From assembly GCA_000434175.1 (NCBI GenBank), contig HF999780.1:2633-13889 (forward strand): DNA of 11,257 nt, read 5' to 3'. The first letter of the stretch is position 1. Every line of letters begins with the position of its first letter. Both the position numbers and the translations under genes were made by a program. This stretch comes from Mycoplasma sp. CAG:611 (GTDB taxonomy: Bacteria > Bacillota_I > Bacilli_A > RF39 > UBA660). Shown here piece after piece: positions 1-6,676 of this stretch. Below the pieces are notes generated by a model, which made no database searches, had not been told where the DNA came from, and saw only the letters and a program-made list of their open reading frames with translations.

Positions 1-195
1 CAGCAACAAGAAATTGAAAAACAGAAAGAAGATATTAGAAAACAAGAGGAAGAAACAAGAAAAAAAGAATTGGATCAAGAAAAAAAGCAAAAGCTTGAAA
101 TTGCTAAAAATTTGTTGAAGGAAAATATAGACATAGATATTATTTTAAAAGTAACATCTTTAAAAAAAGAAGATATAAAAGGCTTAAATTTTTAA
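1..195 (+). CDS. C-terminal fragment of a probable Rpn family / PD-(D/E)XK nuclease transposase-like protein (5' end outside window)
   Basis: The frame is open from base 1 to TAA at 193-195 and gives 64 residues; the start lies upstream of the window. The first ~33 residues are a highly charged Gln/Glu/Lys/Arg helix, probably coiled coil. They are followed by IAKNLLKENIDIDIILKVTS and then LKKEDIKGL. This tail resembles the C-terminus of Rpn-type (recombination-promoting nuclease) and related PD-(D/E)XK transposase-like proteins, where a short segment of the form 'A..LL..G.DI..I...TGLS.EEI..L' closes the protein. No catalytic residues are visible because the nuclease domain would be upstream. 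Family assignment rests only on the tail, so it is moderate. A different protein with a charged helix and a similar ending is possible. Confidence 0.55.
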   Translation, partial: QQQEIEKQKEDIRKQEEETRKKELDQEKKQKLEIAKNLLKENIDIDIILKVTSLKKEDIKGLNF

Positions 196-203
196 GTCTT
201 TTT
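181..203 (+). terminator. Weak intrinsic terminator overlapping the stop codon of the partial upstream gene
   Basis: GGCTTAAA (181-188) pairs with TTTAAGTC (191-198), with one G-U pair and a very small loop, followed by five Ts (199-203). The TAA stop (193-195) lies inside the right arm. The stem is AT-rich and the tract short, so termination is probably modest. It separates the partial gene from the rimP operon promoter. Confidence 0.5.
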
Positions 204-289
204 CGGTATAAAAAGAAAACTTATGAGGATAATAATATAAATAAATTATTATAAATAGGTTGTTTTATAAAGAAATTAAAATAAAATAG

Positions 290-318
290 TTGAAATATGG
301 TTATAAATTTGTTATAAT
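290..318 (+). promoter_or_regulatory. Sigma-A-type promoter of the rimP-nusA-rnpM-infB-rbfA operon
   Basis: TTGAAA (290-295) and a perfect TATAAT (313-318) are separated by exactly 17 bases, with transcription expected to start around 325. It is the only strong promoter-like pair between the upstream terminator and rimP. AT-rich DNA gives many chance -10 matches, but the paired consensus, exact spacing and position make this a good call. Confidence 0.75.
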
Positions 319-340
319 TAGCATGTAATAAAAAGAAAGG

Positions 341-363
341 AGATGGAATCTGTTCCATCTTTT
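341..363 (+). promoter_or_regulatory. Leader hairpin with short U-run upstream of rimP (possible attenuator)
   Basis: AGATGGAA (341-348), loop TCTG, then TTCCATCT (353-360) form a perfect 8-bp stem, followed by TTT and then TATATTTATAT. It lies about 15 bases after the predicted transcription start and just before the rimP Shine-Dalgarno site. The U-run is short and interrupted, so it could be a weak attenuator, a pause site or a 5'-stabilising hairpin. Only the hairpin itself is seen. Confidence 0.45.
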
Positions 364-371
364 ATATTTAT

Positions 372-632
372 ATGGAGGTGTTTATTATAAAAAATATTAA
401 ATTATTAATTGAAGAACCACTTAATAAAATAGGGTTAACTGTATATGAAGTAAAGTATCAAAAGGCAAAGCCTAATACTTTATTCATAACATTAGAGTCA
501 TTAAATAATGCTGTTGTTGATCTTAATAAAGTAGTGGAAGCAACACACATTATATCACCAATAATTGATGAAAATGATGTAATAAAAGAACAATATGTAT
601 TAGATGTATCATCTAAGGAAAGAGGTAATTAA
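372..632 (+). CDS. rimP: RimP, ribosome maturation factor, short form with only the N-terminal domain
   Basis: RimP binds the 30S subunit and assists its maturation. The protein fits the RimP N-terminal domain throughout: a first helix (KLLIEEPLNKIGLTVYEVKY), a strand pair (NTLFITLES), the helix NAVVDLNKVVEATHIISPII, and the closing YVLDVSSKERGN, which matches the family's 'Y.LEVSSPG..RPL' segment. The family is usually about 150 residues with a second SH3-like domain. Here translation stops at 86 residues, directly before nusA, so that domain is missing. The start is uncertain. The only in-frame ATG (372) is overlapped by the Shine-Dalgarno sequence GGAGGTG (374-380) and has none upstream, so the likely start is ATT at 384 or ATA at 387, 5 or 8 bases after GGAGG. 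It is the first gene of the operon and ends one base before the nusA start codon. Confidence 0.8.
   Translation: MEVFIIKNIKLLIEEPLNKIGLTVYEVKYQKAKPNTLFITLESLNNAVVDLNKVVEATHIISPIIDENDVIKEQYVLDVSSKERGN
374..380 (+). promoter_or_regulatory. rimP ribosome binding site that argues against the ATG start at 372
   Basis: GGAGGTG is the only strong Shine-Dalgarno sequence near the rimP 5' end. It overlaps the ATG at 372-374, so it cannot serve that codon. Clear starts in this window sit 6-10 bases after GGAGG (thyA 9, folA 6, ileS 7, infB 10). By that rule the rimP start would be ATA at 387, or ATT at 384 with a slightly short gap. Confidence 0.65.
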
Positions 633-633
633 G

Positions 634-1704
634 ATGAATGGTAAAGAATTTTTAAAAGCTGTTGATATGTTAGAAAAAGAAAAACATATTGATAGAAATT
701 ATATTTTTGAAAGTATGGAACAATCTTTAGCAAATGCTTATAAGAAACATTCTGGAGGAAAACAAAATGTAGATGTTAAAATTGATAAAGAAACAGGAGA
801 AATAAAAATATATTCATATAAAATAGTAGTAGAAGAAATAAATGAAGAAGAAGATATTGATAGTCAAATTTTACTTAAAGATGCTTTAAAAATAGATAAA
901 ACAAAAAATGTTGGTGATAAAATATATGAAGAAGTAGATCCAGGAGATTTTGGTCGTGTAGCGACTTCAAGTGCTAAACAATTATTAATTCAAAAGATTC
1001 GCGAAGCAGAAAGAAACAGTATTATTGATGAGTTTTCAAATAAAGAAGGAGAAATAATTTCAGGTGTATGTGATTTAGAAGATGAAGGAAATTATTATAT
1101 TAATTTAGGAAGAGTAAATGGTATTTTACCAAAATCTGAATTAATTGGGGATGAAAAACTTGAAATGGGTAGTGTTGTTAAAGCATATGTAACAAAAGTC
1201 GAATTAGATTCAAAAGGAACACTTATTAAATTATCAAGAAAGCATTATAATTTTGTAAAAAGATTATTTGAACTTGAAATACCAGAACTTGCAGATGGTT
1301 CTATTATGATTTATAGTGTTGCTCGTGAACCAGGAGTAAGAAGTAAAGTTGCAGTTTATAGTAGCTATGCTAATATAGATCCAATTGGATGCTGTATTGG
1401 AGAAAAAGGTAAAAGAATTAGTAACATAATAAAAGAACTTAATGGTGAAAAACTTGATATAGTAAAATATGATGAAGATAAAGAAAAATTTATAACAAAC
1501 GCATTAAGCCCTGCTAAAAATATAAAAGTGTTTATCCTTGATTCTAATAAACAAGAAGCATTAGCAATTGCAGATGGTGAAGATTTTTCACTTGCTTTAG
1601 GTAAAAAAGGACAAAATGTTAGGCTTGCTTCACGTTTAACAAGATTTAAAATTGATGTTAAAACAACAGAACAAGCTAAAGAAATGGGTATTAGTATTAA
1701 GTAG
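634..1704 (+). CDS. nusA: Transcription elongation/termination factor NusA
   Basis: NusA binds RNA polymerase and nascent RNA and modulates pausing, hairpin termination and antitermination. From ATG 634 the protein has 356 residues, close to Bacillus NusA. Domains in order: N-terminal polymerase-binding domain (about 1-130), ending in the conserved GRVATSSAKQLLIQKIREAE; an S1 domain (about 138-202, with INLGRVNGILPKSEL); KH1 with DPIGCCIGEKGKR (GxxG at 266-269); and KH2 with LALGKKGQNVRLASRL (GxxG at 323-326). It lacks the C-terminal acidic repeats of E. coli NusA, as is normal for Firmicutes. An in-frame ATG at 604 lies inside rimP. I chose 634 because AGAGGT (621-626) precedes it by 7 bases and MNGKEFLKAVDML is the usual NusA beginning. 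The stop is TAG, next to the rnpM ribosome binding site. Confidence 0.97.
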   Translation: MNGKEFLKAVDMLEKEKHIDRNYIFESMEQSLANAYKKHSGGKQNVDVKIDKETGEIKIYSYKIVVEEINEEEDIDSQILLKDALKIDKTKNVGDKIYEEVDPGDFGRVATSSAKQLLIQKIREAERNSIIDEFSNKEGEIISGVCDLEDEGNYYINLGRVNGILPKSELIGDEKLEMGSVVKAYVTKVELDSKGTLIKLSRKHYNFVKRLFELEIPELADGSIMIYSVAREPGVRSKVAVYSSYANIDPIGCCIGEKGKRISNIIKELNGEKLDIVKYDEDKEKFITNALSPAKNIKVFILDSNKQEALAIADGEDFSLALGKKGQNVRLASRLTRFKIDVKTTEQAKEMGISIK

Positions 1705-1712
1705 GAGTTTTT

Positions 1713-1973
1713 ATGAAAGTAAAAAAAGTACCACAAAGAACATGTGTTGTATCACATGAAAAATGTGATAAAAAAGATTTAATAAGAATAGTTAAAACAC
1801 CACTTAATGAAATAGTTATAGATTTAACAGGGAAAGTTAATGGTCGTGGAGCTTATTTAAAAAAAGATCTTGAAGTAATAGAAAAAGCAAGAAAATCAAA
1901 AGTTTTAGAACGTCATTTAGAAATGGAAATAAAGGATGAACTATATGATAATTTAAAAGAAATAATAAAATAA
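1713..1973 (+). CDS. rnpM: RnpM (YlxR), RNA-binding protein of the nusA-infB operon
   Basis: This 86-residue protein is the YlxR/DUF448 family. The signature PQRTCVVSHEK (residues 7-17), the following DLIRIVKTP, and the central GKVNGRGAYL are all present. In Bacillus the protein has been described as an RNA-binding partner and modulator of RNase P, hence the name RnpM; the role here is inferred from family and position. The Cys of the RxCVV segment is kept. AGTAGGAG overlapping the nusA stop provides the ribosome binding site for ATG 1713. Many Firmicutes have a second small gene next, the L7Ae-like YlxQ/RplGA; here infB follows directly. Confidence 0.92.
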   Translation: MKVKKVPQRTCVVSHEKCDKKDLIRIVKTPLNEIVIDLTGKVNGRGAYLKKDLEVIEKARKSKVLERHLEMEIKDELYDNLKEIIK

Positions 1974-1992
1974 AAAAGGAGGTTTGATTATA

Positions 1993-4104
1993 ATGATGAG
2001 TGTATTAGAATATGCAAATGATGTTAATCTTACTGTAGACCAAATAATAAAAATATGTAATTCTTTAAATATAAAAGTAAATAATGAAGATGATTTACTT
2101 ACTGAAGAAGATATTATTTTATTAGATAATGAAACATCTTCTTTTGAAGAAATAAAAGAAGAAATTGAAGAAGAAGTAGAAGAGGAAGAAGAATTAAATA
2201 AAGAGATAATAAAAAAACTTGATGTAAGTGATTCAAAAGATAAAATGAAACCAAAACAAGCTTCTAAAAAAGTAACTCGTGATGATTCAAAATATCTTAA
2301 AGAAAAAAAAGAAATGTATAAACATAAAGAAAAACTATCAAGTAATAAAAACATTAATGATACAAATATAATTGTATATAAAAATCAAATGACTGTTAAA
2401 GATTTGGCAGAAGAATTAAATGTAAATACTAATGAAATAATTAAAAAGTTATTTGATTTAGGGATGATTGTTAATATTAATCAAAGTTTAGATTATGAAA
2501 CAGCAGAACTTATTGTAATGGATTATAATAAGAAGTTAAAAAATGAAGAAAAAACAGATATTATAAATTTTGAAGAATATGAAATAATTGATAAAGAAGA
2601 AGATTTAGAACCACGTCCTCCAGTTGTTACAATTATGGGACATGTCGATCATGGAAAAACTTCACTTCTTGATGCAATTAGAAATACAAATGTAGTAGAT
2701 AAAGAAGCTGGAGGAATTACACAAAGTATCGGAGCATATCAAGTTAAAGTTCGTGATAAATTAATAACATTTATAGACACTCCAGGACATGAAGCATTTA
2801 CAGCAATGAGGGCTAGAGGAGCAAGTGTTACAGATATAGTAATTATAATTGTAAGCGCAGTTGATGGTATTAAACCTCAAACAGTTGAAGCAATAGATCA
2901 TGCTAAAGCAGCTAATGTGCCAATAATTGTAGCTATTAATAAGATGGATTTACCTGGCGCTAATCCTGAGCGTGTTTTACAAGCATTAACTGAATATGGA
3001 CTTACACCAGAAGACTGGGGAGGAGATACTTTAGTTAATAAAATAAGTGCTAAAACTAAAGAAGGTATTGATGAACTTTTAGATAATATTTTATTAATCG
3101 CTGAACTTAAAAATTTAAGAGCTAATAAAAATCGCTATGCAACGGGAACAGTAATTGAAGCAAGACTTGATAAAAATATTGGTGCTGTTTGTTCTATACT
3201 AATTCAAAATGGTACATTAAGATTAGGAGATCCTATTGTGGTTGGTAATTTCCATGGAAAGGTTAGAACTTTAAAAAATGATCGCGGAGAAAATATTTTA
3301 AGTGCAGCACCATCAACTCCTGTAGAAATAACAGGTCTTAATGATTTACCTGTTTCAGGTGACAAATTTATGGCTTTTGAAACAGAAAAAGAAGCAAGAA
3401 AAGTATCAGAAGAAAGAACTTTAAGACATAAAGAAGCTAATACAAATAGAAATGGAATGACTCTAGATGATTTGTTTAGTAAAGTAAAAGATGGTACTAA
3501 AAAAATTAATGTTGTTTTAAAAACAGATGTAAAAGGTAGTGAAGAAGCAATAAAAGCATCTCTTCAAAAATTAAATATCGAAGGAGTTAGTGTTGATGTT
3601 ATAAGAAGTGGTGTTGGTACAATAACAGAAAGTGATATTGTTTTAGCAAGCGCAAGTAATGCTTTAATTTATGGCTTTAATGTAAGACCTAATAATAAAA
3701 TAATGGATGTTGCTAAACAATATGGTGTTGAAATAAGACTTCATAACATTATTTATAAGATGCTTGAAGAATTAGAACAAGCTATTAAAGGAATGTTAGA
3801 TCCTGAATATGAAGAAAAAGTAACTGGAGAAATTGAAGTTAGACAAATCTTTAAATTCTCTAAAGTTGGAGTAATCGCAGGAAGTCATGTTACTGATGGT
3901 GTTATTAAAGCTAATTCTAAAGCTAGACTTATTCGTGATGGTATTGTTATATATGATGGTAAAATAGCATCTCTTCAAAGAGAAAAAGATAAAGTAAATG
4001 AAGTTAAAAAAGGTATGGATTGTGGTGTTACTTTAGAAAACTTTATGGATATAAAAGAAAATGATATCATAGAAACTTATGAAATGGTGGAAATAAAAAG
4101 ATGA
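1993..4104 (+). CDS. infB: Translation initiation factor IF-2
   Basis: IF2 is the GTPase that brings initiator fMet-tRNA to the 30S subunit and promotes subunit joining. From ATG 1993 it has 703 residues. A first IF2_N-type domain (about 1-45) is followed by an acidic Glu-rich linker (about 52-75), a Lys-rich linker, and a second IF2_N domain (about 128-178). The GTPase domain has G1 GHVDHGKT (216-223), G3 DTPG (262-265), G4 NKMD (316-319) and G5 SAK (352-354). Domains II to IV follow, including the fMet-tRNA-binding C-terminal part. Two N-terminal modules with a short linker is a compact Firmicutes form. AAGGAGGT (1976-1983) lies 10 bases before ATG 1993. A second ATG at 1996 and a TTG at 1984 are possible starts, but TTG overlaps the Shine-Dalgarno region. 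It ends in TGA, overlapping rbfA by four bases. Confidence 0.97.
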   Translation: MMSVLEYANDVNLTVDQIIKICNSLNIKVNNEDDLLTEEDIILLDNETSSFEEIKEEIEEEVEEEEELNKEIIKKLDVSDSKDKMKPKQASKKVTRDDSKYLKEKKEMYKHKEKLSSNKNINDTNIIVYKNQMTVKDLAEELNVNTNEIIKKLFDLGMIVNINQSLDYETAELIVMDYNKKLKNEEKTDIINFEEYEIIDKEEDLEPRPPVVTIMGHVDHGKTSLLDAIRNTNVVDKEAGGITQSIGAYQVKVRDKLITFIDTPGHEAFTAMRARGASVTDIVIIIVSAVDGIKPQTVEAIDHAKAANVPIIVAINKMDLPGANPERVLQALTEYGLTPEDWGGDTLVNKISAKTKEGIDELLDNILLIAELKNLRANKNRYATGTVIEARLDKNIGAVCSILIQNGTLRLGDPIVVGNFHGKVRTLKNDRGENILSAAPSTPVEITGLNDLPVSGDKFMAFETEKEARKVSEERTLRHKEANTNRNGMTLDDLFSKVKDGTKKINVVLKTDVKGSEEAIKASLQKLNIEGVSVDVIRSGVGTITESDIVLASASNALIYGFNVRPNNKIMDVAKQYGVEIRLHNIIYKMLEELEQAIKGMLDPEYEEKVTGEIEVRQIFKFSKVGVIAGSHVTDGVIKANSKARLIRDGIVIYDGKIASLQREKDKVNEVKKGMDCGVTLENFMDIKENDIIETYEMVEIKR

Positions 4105-4448
4105 GTATAAAAACAGAAAGAATAGGTAGTAACTTTGTTAAAGAAATAAGTTATATCTTAATGGAAGAAATAAAAGATCCTAATATAAAATTTGTTACTA
4201 TAACATCATGTGATGTAACAAATGATTTAAGTTATGCTAAAGTATATTTTACTGTTTTAGATGATAGTAAAAAAGAAGAGGTATTAAAGAGTTTAAATAA
4301 AGCTGCTAATTTTATAGAAATAAGTTTATCTAAAAAAATAGATATAAGAAAAATGCCACAAATAAGTTTTCATTATGATAATTCATATGAATATGGGAAA
4401 AACATTGAAGAAAAAATAAAAGAAATACATGCTAAAGAAAATAAGTAA
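4101..4448 (+). CDS. rbfA: Ribosome-binding factor A
   Basis: RbfA is a KH-like cold-shock factor that binds the 30S subunit and completes 16S rRNA 5'-end maturation. The 115 residues match the family along the full length: RIGSNFVKEISYILMEEIKDP, then FVTITSCDVTNDLSYAKVYFTVL, ANFIEISLSKKIDIRKMPQI, and SFHYDNSYEYGKNIEEKI. The start codon overlaps the infB stop as ATGA (4101-4104), with only a weak Shine-Dalgarno sequence upstream, which suggests translation coupled to infB. It is the last gene of the operon. The terminator stem begins inside its last codons. The truB, ribF and rpsO genes that commonly follow in Bacilli are absent here. Confidence 0.95.
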   Translation: MSIKTERIGSNFVKEISYILMEEIKDPNIKFVTITSCDVTNDLSYAKVYFTVLDDSKKEEVLKSLNKAANFIEISLSKKIDIRKMPQISFHYDNSYEYGKNIEEKIKEIHAKENK

Positions 4449-4473
4449 AAATTATAGACTTATTTTCTTTTTT
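4434..4473 (+). terminator. Intrinsic terminator of the rimP-rbfA operon
   Basis: AAAGAAAATAAGT (4434-4446) pairs perfectly over 13 bp with ACTTATTTTCTTT (4458-4470) across an 11-base loop, followed by more Ts to 4473. The stem has only two G-C pairs but is long. The rbfA stop TAA (4446-4448) begins at the top of the left arm, so the coding end doubles as terminator. Confidence 0.85.
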
Positions 4474-4507
4474 GTTATAAACTTAAATTATAGGGAGGTT
4501 ATTTTTT

Positions 4508-5503
4508 ATGGCAAAATGGGATAAAGAATATTTAAAGTTGTGTAAAAAAATATTAACTGAAGGGGTAGAAGTAGAAAATAGAACAGGAATTAACACAATT
4601 AAAATACCAAATTATACTTTTAATTTTGATTTACAAGAAGAATTTCCAGTTCTTACTACAAAACAATTATTTTTTAAAAATGCAATAACAGAAATACTTT
4701 GGATATATCAAGAACAATCAAATGATGTAAGATGGTTACAAGAAAGAAAAAATCATATTTGGGATGAATGGATGGTAGATGCTGATGGTATTTACAGGAT
4801 TTATGAACCAATAAAAGAAAATTATATTTATGATAAAGACAAAGAAGTAGATTTATATGATTTAGATAATAATATTATGTTAGATAAAGATGGTAATAAA
4901 ATTAAAGTTAAAAGTAATATTGAAGGTAAAAATATTAAAGCTGCTAAATTCTATGGCAAAGAATATGCTTATACAATTGGAACAGCTTATGGGTGGATAG
5001 TTAATAGATATAAGTTAACTCAAAACTTGATTGATACAATAAAATCTAATCCAAATGATCGTAGACTTGTTATGTCACTATGGCAAAATGAATTTTTAAA
5101 AACAGCTGTTTTACCATCATGTGTATGGTCTAGTGAATGGGATGTAACAGATGGATATTTAAATCTTTCCGTTCATCAAAGAAGTTGTGATGTTCCACTT
5201 GGGTTACCATTTAATGTAACACAATATGCAACACTTTTATGTCTAATTGCACATTGTACTAATTTAAAACCAGGCAAAATCTCTTGGAGTATAAAAGATG
5301 CTCATATTTATGTAAATCAAATAGAAGGAATAAAAGAACAAATCTTAAGAGGGGAAACTTTAGAAGATTTAGAAGCTCCTGAACTTTGGATAAATGAAGA
5401 GATACATGATTTTTTTGAATTTGATAATTCAAGAGATTTAAAAGATATAAAAATAAGAAAATATAAGCATCATGGAAAGATTAACTTTCCACTAGCTCAA
5501 TAA
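4508..5503 (+). CDS. thyA: Thymidylate synthase ThyA (long, insertion-containing form)
   Basis: ThyA methylates dUMP to dTMP using 5,10-methylene-THF, releasing DHF. Visible landmarks in 331 residues: R25 in ENRTG (dUMP phosphate), PVLTTKQLFFKNAI, NHIWDEW (82-88), the arginine pair DRR (184-186), the catalytic Cys in LPSCVW (C205), QRSCDVPLGLPFNV (224-237), and DAHIY (264-268). The usual Cys-His pair is Cys-Val here, as in Bacillus subtilis ThyA of the phage phi3T type, whose C-terminal 'EAPELWIN' region it also shares. Compared with the ~264-residue form there is an insertion of about 50 residues (roughly 95-150), which I recall as normal in clostridial-type ThyA. GGGAGG lies 9 bases before ATG 4508. 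It heads the thyA-folA-tmk group after the rbfA terminator; no clear promoter of its own was found. Confidence 0.96.
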   Translation: MAKWDKEYLKLCKKILTEGVEVENRTGINTIKIPNYTFNFDLQEEFPVLTTKQLFFKNAITEILWIYQEQSNDVRWLQERKNHIWDEWMVDADGIYRIYEPIKENYIYDKDKEVDLYDLDNNIMLDKDGNKIKVKSNIEGKNIKAAKFYGKEYAYTIGTAYGWIVNRYKLTQNLIDTIKSNPNDRRLVMSLWQNEFLKTAVLPSCVWSSEWDVTDGYLNLSVHQRSCDVPLGLPFNVTQYATLLCLIAHCTNLKPGKISWSIKDAHIYVNQIEGIKEQILRGETLEDLEAPELWINEEIHDFFEFDNSRDLKDIKIRKYKHHGKINFPLAQ

Positions 5504-5514
5504 GGAGGTAATTT

Positions 5515-5997
5515 ATGGAACTTAAAATGATCGCTGCAGTAGGAAAAAATAATGAATTAGGAAAAGATAATGATCTTATTTGGCCTATTAAAGAAGACTT
5601 AAAATTTTTTAAAAATGTTACAACAGGTCATACTGTAATAATGGGAGCAAATACTTTTTTCTCACTTCCTAAAGTATTACCTAATAGAACTAACATTGTT
5701 TTATCACAAGATGATATAACTGTACCTGAAGGTGTTATTTTATATCATGATTTAAATAAATTCCTTAGTGATTATAAAGATAAAGATGAAATAGTTTTTG
5801 TAATCGGAGGAGGTACAATATATCGTTTATTTATAGATAAAGTAAATGAAATATATTTAACAGAAATAGATGAAGTATGTAATGATGCTACAGTATATTT
5901 TCCAACTTTTGATAAAACTTTGTATGAAAAAGAAATATTAAGTGAAAATGAAGAAAATAATTTAAATTATAAACATGTTCTTTACAGGAGAAAATAA
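5515..5997 (+). CDS. folA: Dihydrofolate reductase
   Basis: This enzyme (also called dfrA) reduces DHF to THF with NADPH and so regenerates the cofactor that the adjacent ThyA oxidises. Its 160 residues are the usual bacterial length. Landmarks: IAAVGKNNELGKDNDLIWP with the conserved Trp (W23), the acidic active-site residue D28 in KEDLKFFK, LPNRTNIVLS with R58 for the folate glutamate tail, and IGGGTIY (97-103) for NADPH. The normally basic residue of the 'GRxT' segment is Ala here (GANT, 44-47), which may alter contacts to the NADPH phosphate. GGAGG (5504-5508) starts right after the thyA stop, six bases before ATG 5515. It is the middle gene of the thymidylate cassette and the target class of trimethoprim. 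Confidence 0.95.
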   Translation: MELKMIAAVGKNNELGKDNDLIWPIKEDLKFFKNVTTGHTVIMGANTFFSLPKVLPNRTNIVLSQDDITVPEGVILYHDLNKFLSDYKDKDEIVFVIGGGTIYRLFIDKVNEIYLTEIDEVCNDATVYFPTFDKTLYEKEILSENEENNLNYKHVLYRRK

Positions 5998-5998
5998 A

Positions 5999-6664
5999 AT
6001 GGGAAAGCTTATATTAATCGAAGGAACAGATTGTTCGGGAAAAGAAACGCAAAGTAAGTTATTAAAAGAAAAAATAGAAAAAGATAATAAAACATGTGTA
6101 TACTTTTCTTTTCCTAATTATAATTCTCCAACAGGTAAAATAGTGGGAGGCCCTTATCTTGGCAAAGAAGAAATATGTAAATCATATTTTACTGAAGGTG
6201 CAGTTAACGTTGATCCTAAAGTTTCTAGTTTATATTTTGCTGCAGATAGATTATATAATTTAGATACTTTAAAAAAATTAATTAATTCTTATGATTATGT
6301 AATCTTAGATAGATATACTTTTAGTAATATGGCTCATCAAGGAGGCAAAGAAGAAGATAAAAATAAAAGATATGAAATATATAATTTTATATATGAACTT
6401 GAATTTAATTTATTAAAACTGATTAAACCTGATATAGTAATTTTTTTACATATGCCTACTAAATATGCTTTAGAATTAAGAAAAAATAGAGCATCTTTAG
6501 ACGAACATGAAAAAAGTATAAAACATTTAACTATGGCAGAGAATGCTTATCTTGAATTAAAAGATAAATATAATTTTAAATATATTTCATGTGTTAAAGA
6601 AGATAAATTAAGAAATATCGAAGAAATAAATAACGAATTATATGAATTAGTAAGAAACATTTAA
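5999..6664 (+). CDS. tmk: Thymidylate (dTMP) kinase
   Basis: Tmk phosphorylates dTMP to dTDP with ATP, the step after ThyA. From ATG 5999 it has 221 residues, within the family range. The P-loop is EGTDCSGKETQ (G9 to K15). The DR(Y/H) signature appears as ILDRYTFSNMAHQG, and the later RASLDEHEKS region fits the substrate-binding/lid segment. The Walker A Thr/Ser after Lys is Glu16 here (GKE rather than GKT). I have the impression that related Firmicutes kinases show the same change, but this needs checking. An in-frame ATG at 5975 lies inside folA. I chose 5999 because CAGGAG (5985-5990) is 8 bases upstream and MGKLILIEG is the family beginning. It starts one base after the folA stop and ends in a terminator loop. 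A related deoxynucleoside kinase is possible, but the gene context supports Tmk. Confidence 0.9.
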   Translation: MGKLILIEGTDCSGKETQSKLLKEKIEKDNKTCVYFSFPNYNSPTGKIVGGPYLGKEEICKSYFTEGAVNVDPKVSSLYFAADRLYNLDTLKKLINSYDYVILDRYTFSNMAHQGGKEEDKNKRYEIYNFIYELEFNLLKLIKPDIVIFLHMPTKYALELRKNRASLDEHEKSIKHLTMAENAYLELKDKYNFKYISCVKEDKLRNIEEINNELYELVRNI

Positions 6665-6676
6665 GTTTCTTTTTTT
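6652..6676 (+). terminator. Intrinsic terminator of the thyA-folA-tmk operon
   Basis: AAGAAAC (6652-6658) pairs with GTTTCTT (6665-6671) across the loop ATTTAA, followed by Ts through 6676. The tmk stop TAA (6662-6664) lies in the loop. Confidence 0.8.

Noticed and set aside
229..252. ATAATAAT / ATTATTAT inverted repeat upstream of the rimP promoter
   Set aside because: Pure A-T pairing of the kind expected by chance in this composition, with no U-run or linked motif.
343..390. Fifteen-codon upstream reading frame from ATG 343, preceded by AAAGGAG and ending at the rimP start region
   Set aside because: The Shine-Dalgarno sequence touches the ATG with no spacing and the frame lies across the leader hairpin; efficient initiation is unlikely.
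1365..1736. Long minus-strand reading frame opposite nusA (and similar ones opposite infB and ileS)
   Set aside because: Opposite well-recognised genes, with Ser/Phe/Leu-rich translation typical of AT-rich antisense sequence and no sign of its own start region.
2140..2210. Glu-rich low-complexity stretch in infB considered as an insertion or repeat expansion
   Set aside because: Acidic or charged linkers between the IF2 N-terminal modules are normal and variable in length.
4453..4500. Promoter for thyA between the rbfA terminator and thyA (TATAAA near 4476)
   Set aside because: No acceptable -35 at the right distance; the candidate would start within the terminator hairpin. Read-through or a cryptic promoter remains possible.
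4790..4960. Insertion in thyA considered as a foreign segment
   Set aside because: The extra ~50 residues match my recollection of the long ThyA form in clostridial relatives; the frame and base use are continuous.
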